Positions 1 through 8,290 of a stretch of DNA of 20,209 nt are shown one piece after another. The DNA is from Chara braunii (taxonomy: Eukaryota; Streptophyta; Charophyceae; Charales; Characeae), in the NCBI GenBank assembly GCA_003427395.1, contig BFEA01000104.1, positions 903,344 through 923,552 on the forward strand, given 5' to 3'. How positions within the stretch are numbered: the first letter of the stretch is position 1; each line of letters begins with the position of its first letter. The position numbers were made by a program, and so were the translations under genes. The notes below the pieces were generated by a model, which ran no database searches, was not told the origin of the DNA, and worked only from the letters and a program-made list of their open reading frames with translations.

Positions 1-604
1 ACATCTTTGTGGCACATTGTTTGTCGGACATAAGGCCATTAGAATTCTTGCTCCAGAGCATCCTTCTTTCCCTCGGGGCTGCATATGTTACCCTTCCACT
101 TTGTAAAGCTCTACCTACCCGTTGGCCTAGTCCCACCCAGGATGGTGTTCGCCGTACATCAATACCTATGCTCCCCCTGCCGCCAGTGGCAGGGCTCCTA
201 TCCTCGGTGTCTGCAACCCCTCTTCTTATAACCCCCAATGCTGAAACTCCCTTGCTACCTCAAGAGCTTTCCAAAAAAATTAAACCATGAAGCTCACGTA
301 AAAGGACTTCCTAAACATACGATGTAGGGCAATTCCTACTATCTTCTTCTAGTCTCTTCAGAACATTGCAGAGCCCTTTTTTTAAACGTCCCAAAAGCTG
401 GAAACCGGGTCCAGCGTCCCAATTATGCTCCCAATGTTCCTTTATTTCTCAGAATTCTCAAAGACGGCTAAGACGCCTTGTATCCTACTGTTCTTACCCA
501 GTAACTTAAAGCCAAAAAACCGCCCAAGACGGCTAGGTTTCCCTTCACGCTCAGTCTTATGAGGCTAACATCACCTCAACCACTGTGCTATAGACATTGT
601 TGTC
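1..604 (-). other. Non-coding stretch downstream of LINE-A ORF2 (probable 3' UTR or flank)
   Basis: No reading frame here has a recognisable domain. On the minus strand it lies directly downstream of the LINE-A coding remnant, so its 5' part is probably that element's 3' UTR. No long T-tract on the plus strand (the expected A-tail of a minus-strand LINE) marks an end; only an 8-base T run near 377-384 is present. A 10-bp direct repeat, AAGACGGCTA, occurs at 461-470 and 526-535. The small plus-strand frame at 9-290 has no domain and was not accepted as a gene. Confidence 0.4.
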
Positions 605-826
605 TCATCTGAGGCTGTCGCGAAGTAGCCTTTCAGGGCCCATCTTCTTCCAAACTGAACAAAGCTGGACCTTTTCCAGTCTGCTAATATTGCCAGTCAA
701 ATATCCTGTTTTATCGTGTTGCAGGTCTGTTGAAGCGGGATTGTATTCTTCTTGAATACTTTGGCATTTCTCATATCCCACAGAGCTTCCAAGATAATAC
801 CCCTGCAGATTAAAGCAACGTACCAC
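605..826 (-). pseudogene. LINE-A extreme C-terminal scrap
   Basis: A short frame overlaps the end of the zinc-finger frame and seems to carry the protein on after a further frameshift: its codons downstream of about 697 (LTGNISRLEKVQLC and following) are the natural continuation. Nothing else marks it as coding, and the first half (826-697) is only a shadow of the previous frame. The stop at 605-607 may be the real end of ORF2 or a decay stop. Low confidence. Confidence 0.35.
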
Positions 827-1338
827 ACCCCTGATTCAAAACTGGCTCCCTCTGGGATCTTCCCATATAGGGTGAAGGAGTCTGCCCAGTCCTCTGTGAC
901 TGCTTCCCAATCCTTCCATTTCTCTTTCCACCATTCCCACACCCTGTCCGAGTAGGGGCAGTATCGCCATAGATGCACTGCGTTTTCCCAGCCCCAGTCA
1001 CATCTCATGCAGGTTGTTGGTATGTCCATCCCCTTAGTATTTAGCCAGGTGGCCATGGGTGTCACCTGCAGAGATTGGAGCCAGAGGAGAGCCGCTTGTT
1101 TCTGCGATGGCATCTTCTTCAGGGCTTTCCATAGTTTGTACAAATCCCGATCGTGCACTCCAGTAACCTGTAGATCTACTAATCTACTTATGACCGTGGT
1201 CACTGGTTTCTTTATTACTCTTGTCCGCCCAAGGATAGCTCCTGTCTTAGTTTTATAGGCGACCAGGGGACATTTGTCCTGGCCTGGCGTGTCCCAACCC
1301 GTTAACAGTGGTTCAACTTTTCTTGGATCTTCCTCCAT
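697..1338 (-). pseudogene. LINE-A ORF2 C-terminal zinc-finger domain (zf-RVT type)
   Basis: The 213-codon frame ends the ORF2 remnant. Residues ~74-100 (KKMPSQKQAALLWLQSLQ onward) resemble the helix that precedes the zinc finger in plant LINE C-termini. It is followed by C-x2-C-x8-H-x4-C with Cys110, Cys113, His122 and Cys127 (958-1011), all intact. After it comes PYSDRVWEWWKEKW and a C-terminal block containing ALICRGIILEALWDMRNAK. This is the zf-RVT arrangement, thought to help the protein bind nucleic acid. The frame stops at 697-699; a last C-terminal scrap appears in another frame down to 605. Confidence 0.82.
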
Positions 1339-1822
1339 GTTTATGACCCCTGTATGTAGTGTTAGGACCCTTGTCCTGTTCCCACACTCTCTTTTCCCTG
1401 GCCTCTACTGTAGATGGGACTGTGGAATCTTCGATGAACGTCAGGTTACTTCTTCTGTTATTTCTTACTCTCCAGCTCTGGACCTTTACCCCAGAGGTAG
1501 GGTCTGGCCCTGTGACCTTCCAGAGAATCCGTTCGTCCGTTACGGACTGTAGCCAGACCCCCGGGGCGAACTCTGCATCTTTTTGGAGAGACGTAAACCA
1601 ACTCAGCGGCGCAGCATCCTTCACCTTTTGGAAATTGACCTCCAGATTCCGCATCCTGGGGAGCTTTGCTCTGAGTTGCTGTACGGTTATCCAGGTTCCC
1701 TGCTCATAGTCCCACAGATCTCTAACTTGAATTATTCCTTTCTCAACCCAGGCTCTTGCAAACGATGCTCCCATCTGCAAGCAGAGGATCTCCCCCCACG
1801 GGTTTGATATTATCGTTTTCAA
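1313..1822 (-). pseudogene. LINE-A ORF2 connection region
   Basis: This 169-codon frame links the post-RT region to the zinc-finger region and sits in a different frame from both neighbours. It includes VRDLWDYEQGTWITVQQLRAK (split here: VRDLWDYEQG then TWITVQQLRAK), the short signature seen in related plant LINEs. LINE-B has an aligned block SDIWEEDTKSW at about 9490. The rest is poorly conserved and lysine/arginine rich near the end (EAREKRVWEQ). I assign no catalytic role. Identity rests on position and the LINE-B match; it would not be recognisable alone. Confidence 0.7.
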
Positions 1823-2558
1823 ACAAGAGCTGGTTAAAAATTTCCTCCTTTGAGGACGGCTCCCCTAGTGGCTGTGGCCTCAACTTGTTCCATGCGTACA
1901 GGATATTTTTCCATACTCGAGACTTTGGACGTCTCTGACAGTAGGATTTCATCTGAAAGCACAGCCATACGTGTTCCCCGTCTTGGAGATTCCATTCCAT
2001 CATCAGCATGTATTCCGCCAGCACAATCCATAACTTATTCTTTGGGCCGAACATCGCCATCACAGGCCATTTTGCCAGTAGGGCATGGTTCTGTTCTCGG
2101 GGATCCAAGATTCCAAACCCCCCCTGATTGCGATCGCAGGTAATTGTCTCCCAGGCGACTTTTGTGATGTAACCCTCGGTTTCCTGTGCCTGTGGTTTCC
2201 AAATATATCTTGCTCCAATTTTATTTATTGCTTTGTATGCTTCATCTCCCAGCAGATGTACTGTAAGGGGGAACCACAGTATTGAAAAAGCTGCCTGAGA
2301 CAAGGCCAAGGCCCTCCCAAACAGGGAGAGTCTGTAGTTTCTGGCCCATCCCAGCACCGTACCAACAACTTCATCTTTTAATAAGGTGTCTTGGGCACTG
2401 GAGCAGTCCAAAAGTGAGACTTGGATTCCCAAAAACCTTTCGGAATTGTTGACAGGGATCTGTCTGAGTCCCCAGTCAACACTTATCGTGTATAAAGGTG
2501 GGAGGATATACGCAGACTTATCCCAATTGATTGAAGCTTCAGAGAGCACAATATTCAT
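1743..2558 (-). pseudogene. LINE-A ORF2 region just after the RT (thumb/connection)
   Basis: The 271-codon minus-strand frame continues the RT segment after a frameshift. It starts with SEASINWDKSAYI, the stretch that normally follows the RT palm in these elements. It then contains LGIQVS (~44-49), a region around RYIWKPQAQ, TKVAWETIT (~131-139) and GGFGILDPREQNHALLAKW (~145-163). The same ordered blocks occur in LINE-B (10675-10348, then about 9901-9820) and LINE-C (17255-17842), which is the main evidence. The first 20 bases overlap the preceding frame only because of the indel. No enzymatic residues are assigned here. It ends at a stop at 1743-1745 and the protein-like signal passes to another frame near 1822. 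Confidence 0.8.
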
Positions 2559-3402
2559 CCAATACTCTTTTCAACTCTACAAAGGACTCCGTGGTGTTGG
2601 CACAGGCCACCGTAAGATCATTTGCGATTGCTCCTCCCTTCCAATGCCCATTGGAGGGGAGCTGCAGCCCCACTATCCTATTATTAGTCCTGATATTGTG
2701 TAATAATACTTCTAACTGAATCACAAAAAGCAGAGGGACCAGGGGGCAGCCCTGGCAGAGAGATCTTGTGAACGGAAACTCCTGGGACTGTCTACCGTTC
2801 ACCATGAACACCAATGTTGCTTCCACATACATTGCTTTGACCCAGTTACAAAATCCATCTCCAAACCCCATCCTAGACAAGGTAGTGAAGACAAAAGCCC
2901 ACCCTACCTTATCATACGCCTTTTCCATATCCAGCATCAGAACCGCAACTTCCCTCTTCTCCCTACCAATAATTTCTAATGCTTGGATAGTTGACATTAT
3001 ATTCTCAAAGATAGTTCTCCCTTTGACAAAAGCGCCTTGTTCCCATCCGATGAGTTGGGGCTGGTAGTCTGCCAATCTAAGAGCTAAAGCCTTGGTTAAA
3101 ATCTTATATGCTACATTAAGCGCAGAGATTGGTCTATAGTTCTTCACCTCCTTCTTATCCCCCTTCTTGTAGATGAGGGAGATCGCCCCTTTAAGCCATC
3201 CCTTGGGTAGGGAGCCTGTTGTCAAGGAATTATTGAAGATTTTGACGAAGAACAGGCCAAAAGCATCCCATGTGTACACGAACAGCTCTATCGGTAGCCC
3301 ATCTATCCCCGGACGCTTTCCCTTCGCCATCTTTTTTGCTGCTTCCAGCAGCTCTTGTCGAGTGTGAGTAGGCTCTGACGTCGGTTTAGAGAAGGCAATC
3401 AA
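2539..3402 (-). pseudogene. LINE-A reverse transcriptase domain, catalytic motif mutated
   Basis: This is 287 codons of L1-type RT, which would copy element RNA into DNA at a nicked target. Visible landmarks in order are KGKRPGIDGLP (residues ~27-37), the LIYKKGDKKEVKNYRPIS block (~76-93), EQGAFVKGR (~121-129), motif A LDMEKAYD with its Asp at residue 158 (2929-2931), and the SLCQGCPL block (~214-221). Motif C should read (Y/F/A)xDD but reads AIANDL: Asn (AAT, 2620-2622) replaces the first catalytic Asp. The frame then ends at a TGA in a CT repeat (2539-2541), and the matching protein resumes in another frame. That pattern fits loss of two bases from the CT run. Known for the family: both motif C aspartates are needed, so this copy should be inactive. 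Confidence 0.88.
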
Positions 3403-3410
3403 CCGTTCTG

Positions 3411-3910
3411 TTAATTACCTTCCTGGGAAGCTTGGCGCCCGCCACCTAGAGATATGCCGTTGGTCCCCCAAGTGGCATTGAGCAGAGACTGCTGGTGTTC
3501 ATAGGGGGAGGGGACCACCACCTGAGGGGAGGCACAGTGACTGGCCCATCGAAGAAGCTCGGTCCTGATGCTACGGTCTGACCCCTGGCCGGTATCGCCC
3601 ACCTGCTGTAGCAGGTATCACACCTGCTGGTGGGTGCAGCTCCCGCATGTTCCCTCGTTGGAGGCTTGAGCACGGATGTGGCTGCTACGGGGTTCCCCGT
3701 AATACTATAATGACAATAAAAAAGGCCTGAAAGGCCGTCCTCTCCAGATTTGACAGGTAATTCACTCCTAAGGACCTAAGCATATACAGGGAAGCCCTCC
3801 TTGTTCATCTGTTGCATGCTTTAGGAATGGGAAGCTGGGGCCCCATTCCTATGGGTGTGCTGTTTCCTAGGCCCCCTTCTTTTTTCTTTTTTTTTTCTTT
3901 TTTTTTTTTT
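3411..3910. other. Unassigned sequence between LINE-A and the inverted modules
   Basis: No recognisable gene. The stretch from 3411 is not similar to the part of LINE-B expected upstream of the RT, so it is either the pre-insertion target of LINE-A or another repeat. It holds a short perfect hairpin (ACCTGCT, 2-nt loop, AGCAGGT, near 3602-3617), another at GGCCT-GAA-AGGCC near 3723-3735, and a pyrimidine-rich tract with long T runs at about 3878-3910 that belongs to the tail of the next feature. Small minus-strand frames at 3411-3673 have no domains. Confidence 0.4.
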
Positions 3911-4033
3911 CAAAAGTCCAGGGTGTTGTAGAGGCCAGTTACTAGGCTCACATTGATCGCCGGAAGCTGTCAGCCATGGTTGCCCTGAAGAGATGAGGCT
4001 ACCTCCCATCCCATCCTCGCGTCAATACTCCTA
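3911..4033 (-). repeat. A-tailed repeat module, left copy (minus strand)
   Basis: Read on the minus strand, this runs from TAGGAGTATTGACG through GGATGGGATGGGAGGT to GGCCTCTACAAC and CTGGACTTTTG, then straight into an A-rich tail (the T-rich tract 3878-3910 on plus). A second copy in the opposite orientation is at 4416-4521. The oligo-A tail directly after a shared 3' sequence is what one expects of SINE or short LINE 3' ends. No similarity to the 3' ends of the three LINEs here was seen. The source family is unknown. Confidence 0.6.
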
Positions 4034-4134
4034 GTGCACCCCCAATTCCTACTATCCTACCTCAGTGTGAGCAGCACTCAGGACCGTTACCCTACCAGTA
4101 TAGAAGGGAACTTGGACCGAACAGTAGTGACAAG

Positions 4135-4162
4135 CACCAGGGCTAGTGACCCAGCCCTGGTG
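4135..4162. repeat. Perfect 10-bp stem hairpin
   Basis: CACCAGGGCT at 4135-4144 and AGCCCTGGTG at 4153-4162 are exact reverse complements with an 8-nt loop. On the minus strand it lies just downstream of a B-box-like sequence (GGTTCGACTAC, 4168-4178, one mismatch to the pol III B-box consensus). I found no convincing A-box at the right distance, so a tRNA-type promoter for the left module is only a weak possibility. Confidence 0.45.
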
Positions 4163-4321
4163 GAAGTGTAGTCGAACCAGCCTCGTCGTACGAGAACTTC
4201 GGACGCCAGGCTCAAGCAATCCCCTATTAGCCCCTAAGTAGACGGACTAGTAACTCATGCCCTTCCCTTATCATCGAGACGCCTATTATTAGCTGTTTGA
4301 GACCTCCTCCCAGCCCTATGG

Positions 4322-4410
4322 TTATGTATGTGTGTGTGTTCGGTATGTGTGTGTGCTCAGTATTGTAGGTATGCGCCTGTAGGCTATGTGTATGTTTGTG
4401 ATGTGTGTGG
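4322..4410. repeat. TG-rich degenerate microsatellite
   Basis: Broken runs of TG/TATG (for example TATGTGTGTGTGT at 4326 and TATGTGTGTGTGCT) fill this stretch, immediately 5' of the right-hand A-tailed module. Frames through it on the minus strand give His/Thr-rich low-complexity peptides and are not genes. Confidence 0.7.
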
Positions 4411-4415
4411 ACCTG

Positions 4416-4539
4416 TAGGAGTATTGACGTGAGGATGGGATGGGAGGTGGTCTCATACGGCCTACTGCTCCAGGTGATCACTGTGTACTCAGTGACTGGC
4501 CTCTACAACGCCATGGACTTGAAAAAAGAAAAAAAAAAC
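4416..4539 (+). repeat. A-tailed repeat module, right copy (plus strand)
   Basis: This is the plus-strand counterpart of 3911-4033: TAGGAGTATTGACG, GGATGGGATGGGAGGT, GGCCTCTACAAC and ATGGACTTG in the same order, then an interrupted A-tail at 4522-4539. Its upstream part (TG-rich) does not match the upstream part of the left copy, so only the 3' ~105-120 bp is shared. The two modules are arranged 5' to 5' with tails pointing outward and about 380 bp between them. Confidence 0.6.
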
Positions 4540-4834
4540 AGACACTGATCCCCGCCATGGAGCATCTGCGAAGTGAATACCAGTGAGAGGTGCTCTTCCC
4601 ACCTCCGAGTCCCCAAGTGCCTGTGTGTGAGCCATGTGTAGGTAGTATGCATAGGCCCCTAGCAGTTCCTTGCCTTGACGCAGCGGAGGGGCGACCCTAT
4701 GTGTGTGACGCGCTAGTTCCCGGACCTGCGCCATCTTCCGTTCCCCTCTCCCCCCCCGCCTTTTTTCTTTCTTTTTGTCGGATTTTGGATGACCATCCGA
4801 CGAGGCCTCTTTTTGTATTTTCATGGATGTAGTA
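4540..4834. other. Unassigned spacer before the proposed LTR
   Basis: No gene recognised. It contains a C-rich then T-rich tract (4746-4776) and a perfect 7-bp stem (GTCGGAT/ATCCGAC, about 4777-4801). A 111-codon minus-strand frame (4489-4824) is low-complexity and crosses the A-tail of the previous repeat, so it was not accepted. Confidence 0.4.
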
Positions 4835-5871
4835 TGTGAGACCCTCGGATCAATTTTTGAAAATTTGTCTTTTGCAAGTTCGGGAATTACATGGGAATTA
4901 CGCGCGCCTTAGCGAGCGCGCTAGGAATTTAGGACGACAGTTAGGAATTTCGAAATAAGCGAGATCTGACATGTCCTGTCTTGTGCATGAATGTTCCCAA
5001 CCTCGTGTTGGAAAGCTCTGGGAACTTTCGTAGGAATCTGAATAGGCATAAGATTTTTCTCCCGCGCCTGCTCTACCGCGCGGGTATGGTACTTTTCAAT
5101 TTGAAATAGCTGTAACTGTTTTGGTGCCCTTTTTACCTCCGCGTCAGCGTCATGTATGCGAGCCTCCCCTCCCCGCTTCCCACGCTGCCTTCGACACTCT
5201 CCTCTTCACGCTCACACTCCTTCTCTCTCTGTAACCGTTTTCCATCTCTCTCTCGACCTTGTGCGCCTTTTCTCTTCTTCTTGATCGATTGAATCTTGGT
5301 TTTGTTTTACGCTACTCTTCGCGCCCGTCTTCTTCCCGCTCTGATCTCCATGCCGAAATACCCTATCGACCCCCTTTCATTTCCCTTAGTCAAGGAGACG
5401 TGCCACGTAAGAAGGAAATTCCTTTTTTTTTTTGGGGGCCGACAGTCTTGAGATATATCCACAGGTGACTGGCCTAATTCAAGATTATTATGGAAGTTAT
5501 TATTGTAGATTATATGTCATGATCATGACTTATTGAGCTTCCTTATTGAGCTTGTGTTGTGACAGATATGTTGAGAGTTTTTTTGTCTCTGGAAATATCG
5601 GGAAATTGAGGGTCTCAACCCTGATAGGCATCTTATTTATGAATGTCAGCTATGATGCTTCTGACTAAGAACTCAACCTGAGAGCTCTTTTATTGGATGT
5701 GTATTGGGTGTGTCCCGACCGGCCGCAGCAGGACCTGAGCAGCCACTTCCACTTGGCCCGATGCTCCTGTATTGCAACGGGTTACAAGGCGGCACAAGTC
5801 GCCCCAGCGAGTTACCAGTGTTGACTGGCCGTGGCCACCAATCCTTCAGGCCACTAAAAGTGACGACAACG

Positions 5872-5882
5872 GGAATAGAACC
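5872..5882 (-). promoter_or_regulatory. Pol III B-box of the SINE candidate
   Basis: GGTTCTATTCC on the minus strand against GGTTCGANTCC has one mismatch (T for G at position 6). It is 32 bases downstream of the A-box, and four pairs of a T-arm-like stem can form around it. Confidence 0.5.
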
Positions 5883-5914
5883 CAGCACCTACGCGGTGTC
5901 GCTTAGGTATGAAA

Positions 5915-5926
5915 CCTACTAAGATA
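5915..5926 (-). promoter_or_regulatory. Pol III A-box of the SINE candidate
   Basis: TATCTTAGTAGG on the minus strand against the consensus TRGYNNARNNGG has a single mismatch at position 3. It lies about nine bases inside the proposed 5' end of the SINE, as in tRNA-derived SINEs. Confidence 0.5.
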
Positions 5927-7110
5927 GCACGGCGATTCTGATTGGCTGCAACTGGGATCCAAAGGATCGACATGACTAAATCTTCTGGAGGAAGCGCTTC
6001 CTTTTCTTTTGTCCCTAAATTTGTATCCTCAAGTGTGAATTCCGATCACTCGGCTTTTAAGACGGAATTTCCCTGGATAAGGTTGCCTGACATTTTGTGA
6101 TTGCTTCCCACTCGGTTTGTGTCCATACTCTCTCTCTCTCTCATTTCCCTCTTTCTTCCGGTCACGTCATATCGTAATGAATGAATTATGGTAACCTTGC
6201 TTCTCCCACTTGGTACGTGCATGCGGTGAGGCGTGTCAGAGAGTTGATATAGCATGATTGTATGGCTGATCGACTGAATGATCTGATTGCTTGGAGTGAT
6301 GTATGATTAAGATCGGTTTTGAGCTTATCGTCGCTGCCTTGTGGACTAATGGCCCCAATCCGACCGAGCACCAACTTTTCGTGCCCCCGTTGCACCCCTT
6401 CCCGTACAACGAGGAAAGGATACGTGTATGCGAGTGGGACGTACAAGAAGTCGTCGCCAAGATCGGAGGGCGTTATTTCTTTCCTCCCGAAACTCGGTGT
6501 TCTGGATTTGTCGGTGCGGGTTTTTTTATCATTGATACGCACTTCGGACACTTCCCGCCCTATTCGTTGTTACTTCCCTTTAACGAACTAATCGTCGTAC
6601 TGTGGACGGAAGTGGAACCTCATTGGCCTAATACTCTGTGCAGCGATTGCCGCCGCTTCGAGCGCTACCAGGCCAAGGGATTCCACTACCGCACACGTGG
6701 CGACGACGATCATAAGGAAAGAGTCACTCGATTGAGGTCCTCCACGTCGGATTCGGAATTGTGTAGCGAACGTCGATGGGACCTCTTCCACAAACGGAAT
6801 ACGACGTGTGTACCTGCACCTTTTCACTCGAAACGTAGAGCGACGGCTCACTGGGAAGTTCAACAATACTTTTTGGATTGAATTTTTCATAGGTACGAGT
6901 CTCACACGCGCCTTTTTCTCCCGTCAAACCCGCGCGGCAACGGACCTTCGTCTTGCTCCAGTCAAACCAACACGAGGGATTTCAATTCTGTCTGTGTCCC
7001 CGCACTCAATTTTCCAAAAATCCTTGGCACATCCCATCTTTGTTTCCTTTCCCGTGCCCTCTTCCGCAAACCAAAACACTCTGACTGGAAGGTAACACAG
7101 GGCGTAAGGT

Positions 7111-7122
7111 TGTTATCGGAGC
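7111..7122 (+). other. Primer-binding site, initiator tRNA-Met type
   Basis: TGTTATCGGAGC differs at two positions from TGGTATCAGAGC, the initiator-tRNA-Met complement that primes minus-strand DNA synthesis in most plant Ty3/gypsy and Ty1/copia elements. It directly follows the proposed LTR end and lies 119 bp upstream of the gag start codon, the expected order. Both differences look like decay. Confidence 0.65.
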
Positions 7123-7192
7123 CCACACGTGTCGGTTCTACCGTTAGTGAGACGAGCTAGCGAGAGGAAGACCAGCCAACCGCTCTAATCGG

Positions 7193-7774
7193 TTGAGCCC
7201 CCCTGTTACTCGACAAAGGTCCACCGAAACTCGACCAGAAATGCCTATGGCTTGTGCTAATGGAGCGACTCCCCGCGTGATGGTAAGCATCCCCGCCACC
7301 TTTCCATTTTACCCCAACCATACCCATCCCAAGGCATGGCTTGAAACCGTGCAAGCTCAGGGATATGGCGCAGAGGATCTTCCTCGCGTCATCACCCTGC
7401 TTCTCCGAAACACCGCTCATGATTGGTTTAGGAGACATAGGTAGGTTGATTGGGATACCTTCAAAAGAGCGTTCTTGCCATTTTTGGCACGATTCGACGA
7501 AGTCAGTGAGGATGCTGCATGGTTTGTATTGAAAACTCGACCGCAGGAACCCGGAGAGTTACTGCCCGACTTTGTGGACCTGTTTCAAACCGCATTAAGC
7601 AAATCAGGGCGAGAAGAAAACGCTGCTCAGAACTTGTTCATCGATCGTCCCCGAAACCCAGTGCTGAAAGTAAAGTTGCAAAAAAGGTTCCCCCAAAAAC
7701 GAACCAACTACCAGTCACCATCGCTAAAGCACTTGACTGGATGGATACACGCAAGTATTCGGCGGTCATTCTAG
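7193..7774 (+). pseudogene. Ty3/gypsy-like gag fragment, interrupted and truncated
   Basis: The likely start is ATG at 7241. The peptide shows the pattern of a plant retrotransposon gag (Retrotrans_gag type): a HPKAWLETV segment, LPRVITLLLRNTAHDWFRRH, then after an in-frame TAG (7442-7444) VDWDTFKRAFLPFLARFDE, then RPQEPGELLPDFVDLF and LKVKLQKRFPQ. Gag would form the capsid-like particle in the cytoplasm. The frame is the same on both sides of the TAG, so that lesion is a point change. A later frameshift near 7715 moves the plausible continuation (VTIAKALDWMDTRKY) to another frame. The sequence then breaks off into an unrelated tandem array at about 7758; no zinc knuckle, protease or RT follows. 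The element is a dead stub. Confidence 0.72.
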
Positions 7775-8102
7775 CTATGATATGTATTTGGGTCATCTTT
7801 CACTTCGTTGTATTCAATGGTCATTCGAACTGTAATATGTATTTGGGTCATCTTTCAGTCTAAATCCAGCTATAATGACCATCTAATTGGGCCATCTTTT
7901 AGTCTAAATTGAGCTAAAATGACCATACGTTCTATTCGGGGGGCATTCTAGTTGTAGTATGTATTTGGGTCATCTTTCAGTCTTAGTACAGATATAATGA
8001 TCGTACGTTCTATTCAGAGGTCATTCTGGCTATAATATGTATTTGGGTCATTTTTCAGTGACTGTCTAAAAACAGCTAGTATTTTGACCGTACGTTCTAT
8101 TC
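7758..8102. repeat. Degenerate tandem array of ~78-bp hairpin-forming units
   Basis: The 20-base core starting TATGTATTTGGGTC occurs at 7781-7800, 7836-7855 and 7958-7977 exactly, and at 8036-8055 with one change; a diverged copy is near 7881-7900. A second marker, CGTTCTATTC, recurs at 7928, 8006 and 8093. The full units are 78-87 bp; the leftmost are shortened (55 and 45 bp). Each full unit starts near GGTCATTCTAGCTATAA and ends near CAGCTATAATGACC, which are near reverse complements, so one unit can fold on itself. The array begins where the gag fragment ends. No coding potential is seen. Confidence 0.75.
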
Positions 8103-8179
8103 GAGGGAAGAAGGTAGTGAATGATACGATGGGGGTCTCGTCTTTGAGCGGACTTCGAGTTTGAGCTGTTTTTCCAGTA

Positions 8180-8290
8180 CTACCGTCTTCACCCGAATAG
8201 AACACCCGGTCATTATGGTTGTCCTTGGTGCAACTTTCAGTCCAGATACCGCAATAATTATCCGGCGTTCTATTTGGGTGAAGACGGTAG
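8180..8290. mobile_element. 111-bp miniature inverted-repeat element related to the array
   Basis: CTACCGTCTTCACCC... at 8180-8206 and its reverse complement at 8264-8290 match at 25 of 27 positions. The 57-bp interior contains GGTCATTATGG and CTTTCAGTCCAGATA, diverged forms of the array unit. A third, direct copy of the terminal sequence (CGTTCTATTCGAGGGAAGAAGGTAG) is at 8093-8117, at the end of the array. This suggests the array units are internal pieces of the same element family. No clear target duplication was found. Confidence 0.6.

Larger units (their letters stand above)
605..3410 (-). mobile_element. LINE-A: 5'-truncated L1-like retrotransposon, ORF2 remnant
   Basis: A chain of minus-strand frames reads in the order of an L1-type ORF2 from just before the reverse transcriptase to the C-terminal zinc finger. 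It consists of the RT core (3402-2539), post-RT region (2558-1743), connection (1822-1313), zinc-finger and C-terminal region (1338-697) and a tail (826-605). The five segments need four frame changes but contain almost no stops inside a segment, so the damage is mostly small indels. Nothing like an endonuclease or ORF1 lies upstream, and similarity to LINE-B stops near 3410, about 25-30 codons before the shared KGK-PG-DGLP block. Such 5' truncation is typical of LINE insertions. It is a relative of LINE-B with the same domain order and several matching blocks. The 3' end may lie left of the window. Confidence 0.88.
5667..5935 (-). mobile_element. tRNA-derived SINE candidate with A and B boxes
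   Basis: On the minus strand, TATCTTAGTAGG (5926-5915) matches the pol III A-box consensus at 11 of 12 positions, and GGTTCTATTCC (5882-5872) matches the B-box at 10 of 11. The gap is 32 bases, the spacing of a real tRNA gene. The flanking 7-base arms do not pair as an acceptor stem, so this is a tRNA-like head rather than a tRNA. The body continues about 190 bp to around 5667. TTCTGA at 5659-5664 and 5937-5942 (as TTCTGACT and TTCTGATT) may be a short target duplication framing the insert. No A-tail is present; the 3' end is GTTCTT. Confidence 0.5.
4835..7110 (+). repeat. Proposed 5' LTR of a Ty3/gypsy-like retrotransposon
   Basis: The left edge TGTGAGACCC resembles the TGTGACACCC start common in plant Ty3/gypsy LTRs. 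The right edge ACACAGGGCGTAAGG sits directly before a primer-binding site and resembles the usual GGGCGTGACA end, with the last bases decayed. The two edges are imperfect inverted repeats. In between are features common in LTRs: GC-rich hairpins (for example CCCGCGC/GCGCGGG near 5062-5085), a CT-rich leader-like tract (5165-5290, 6126-6142) and no conserved protein. If the edges are right, the LTR is about 2.3 kb, including a ~270-bp SINE-like insert (5667-5935). No second LTR is in the window, so the boundaries cannot be confirmed internally. A 192-codon frame at 6303-6881 lies wholly inside it and has no recognised domain. Confidence 0.45.

Noticed and set aside
4227-4481. His/Thr-rich minus-strand frame
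   Set aside because: It is a translation of the TG microsatellite.
4489-4824. 111-codon minus-strand frame
   Set aside because: It crosses the A-tail of a repeat module, is poly-Phe/Lys in parts and has no domain.
5872-5935. Functional tRNA gene
   Set aside because: A and B boxes and spacing fit, but the acceptor arms do not pair and the T-stem is imperfect; it is better read as a SINE head.
6303-6881. 192-codon plus-strand frame
   Set aside because: It lies fully inside the proposed LTR, has no recognisable domain, and several other frames are also open here; likely chance.
7758-8102. CRISPR array
   Set aside because: Unit and spacer lengths are irregular, the spacers are themselves repeated, there are no cas genes and the setting is eukaryotic.
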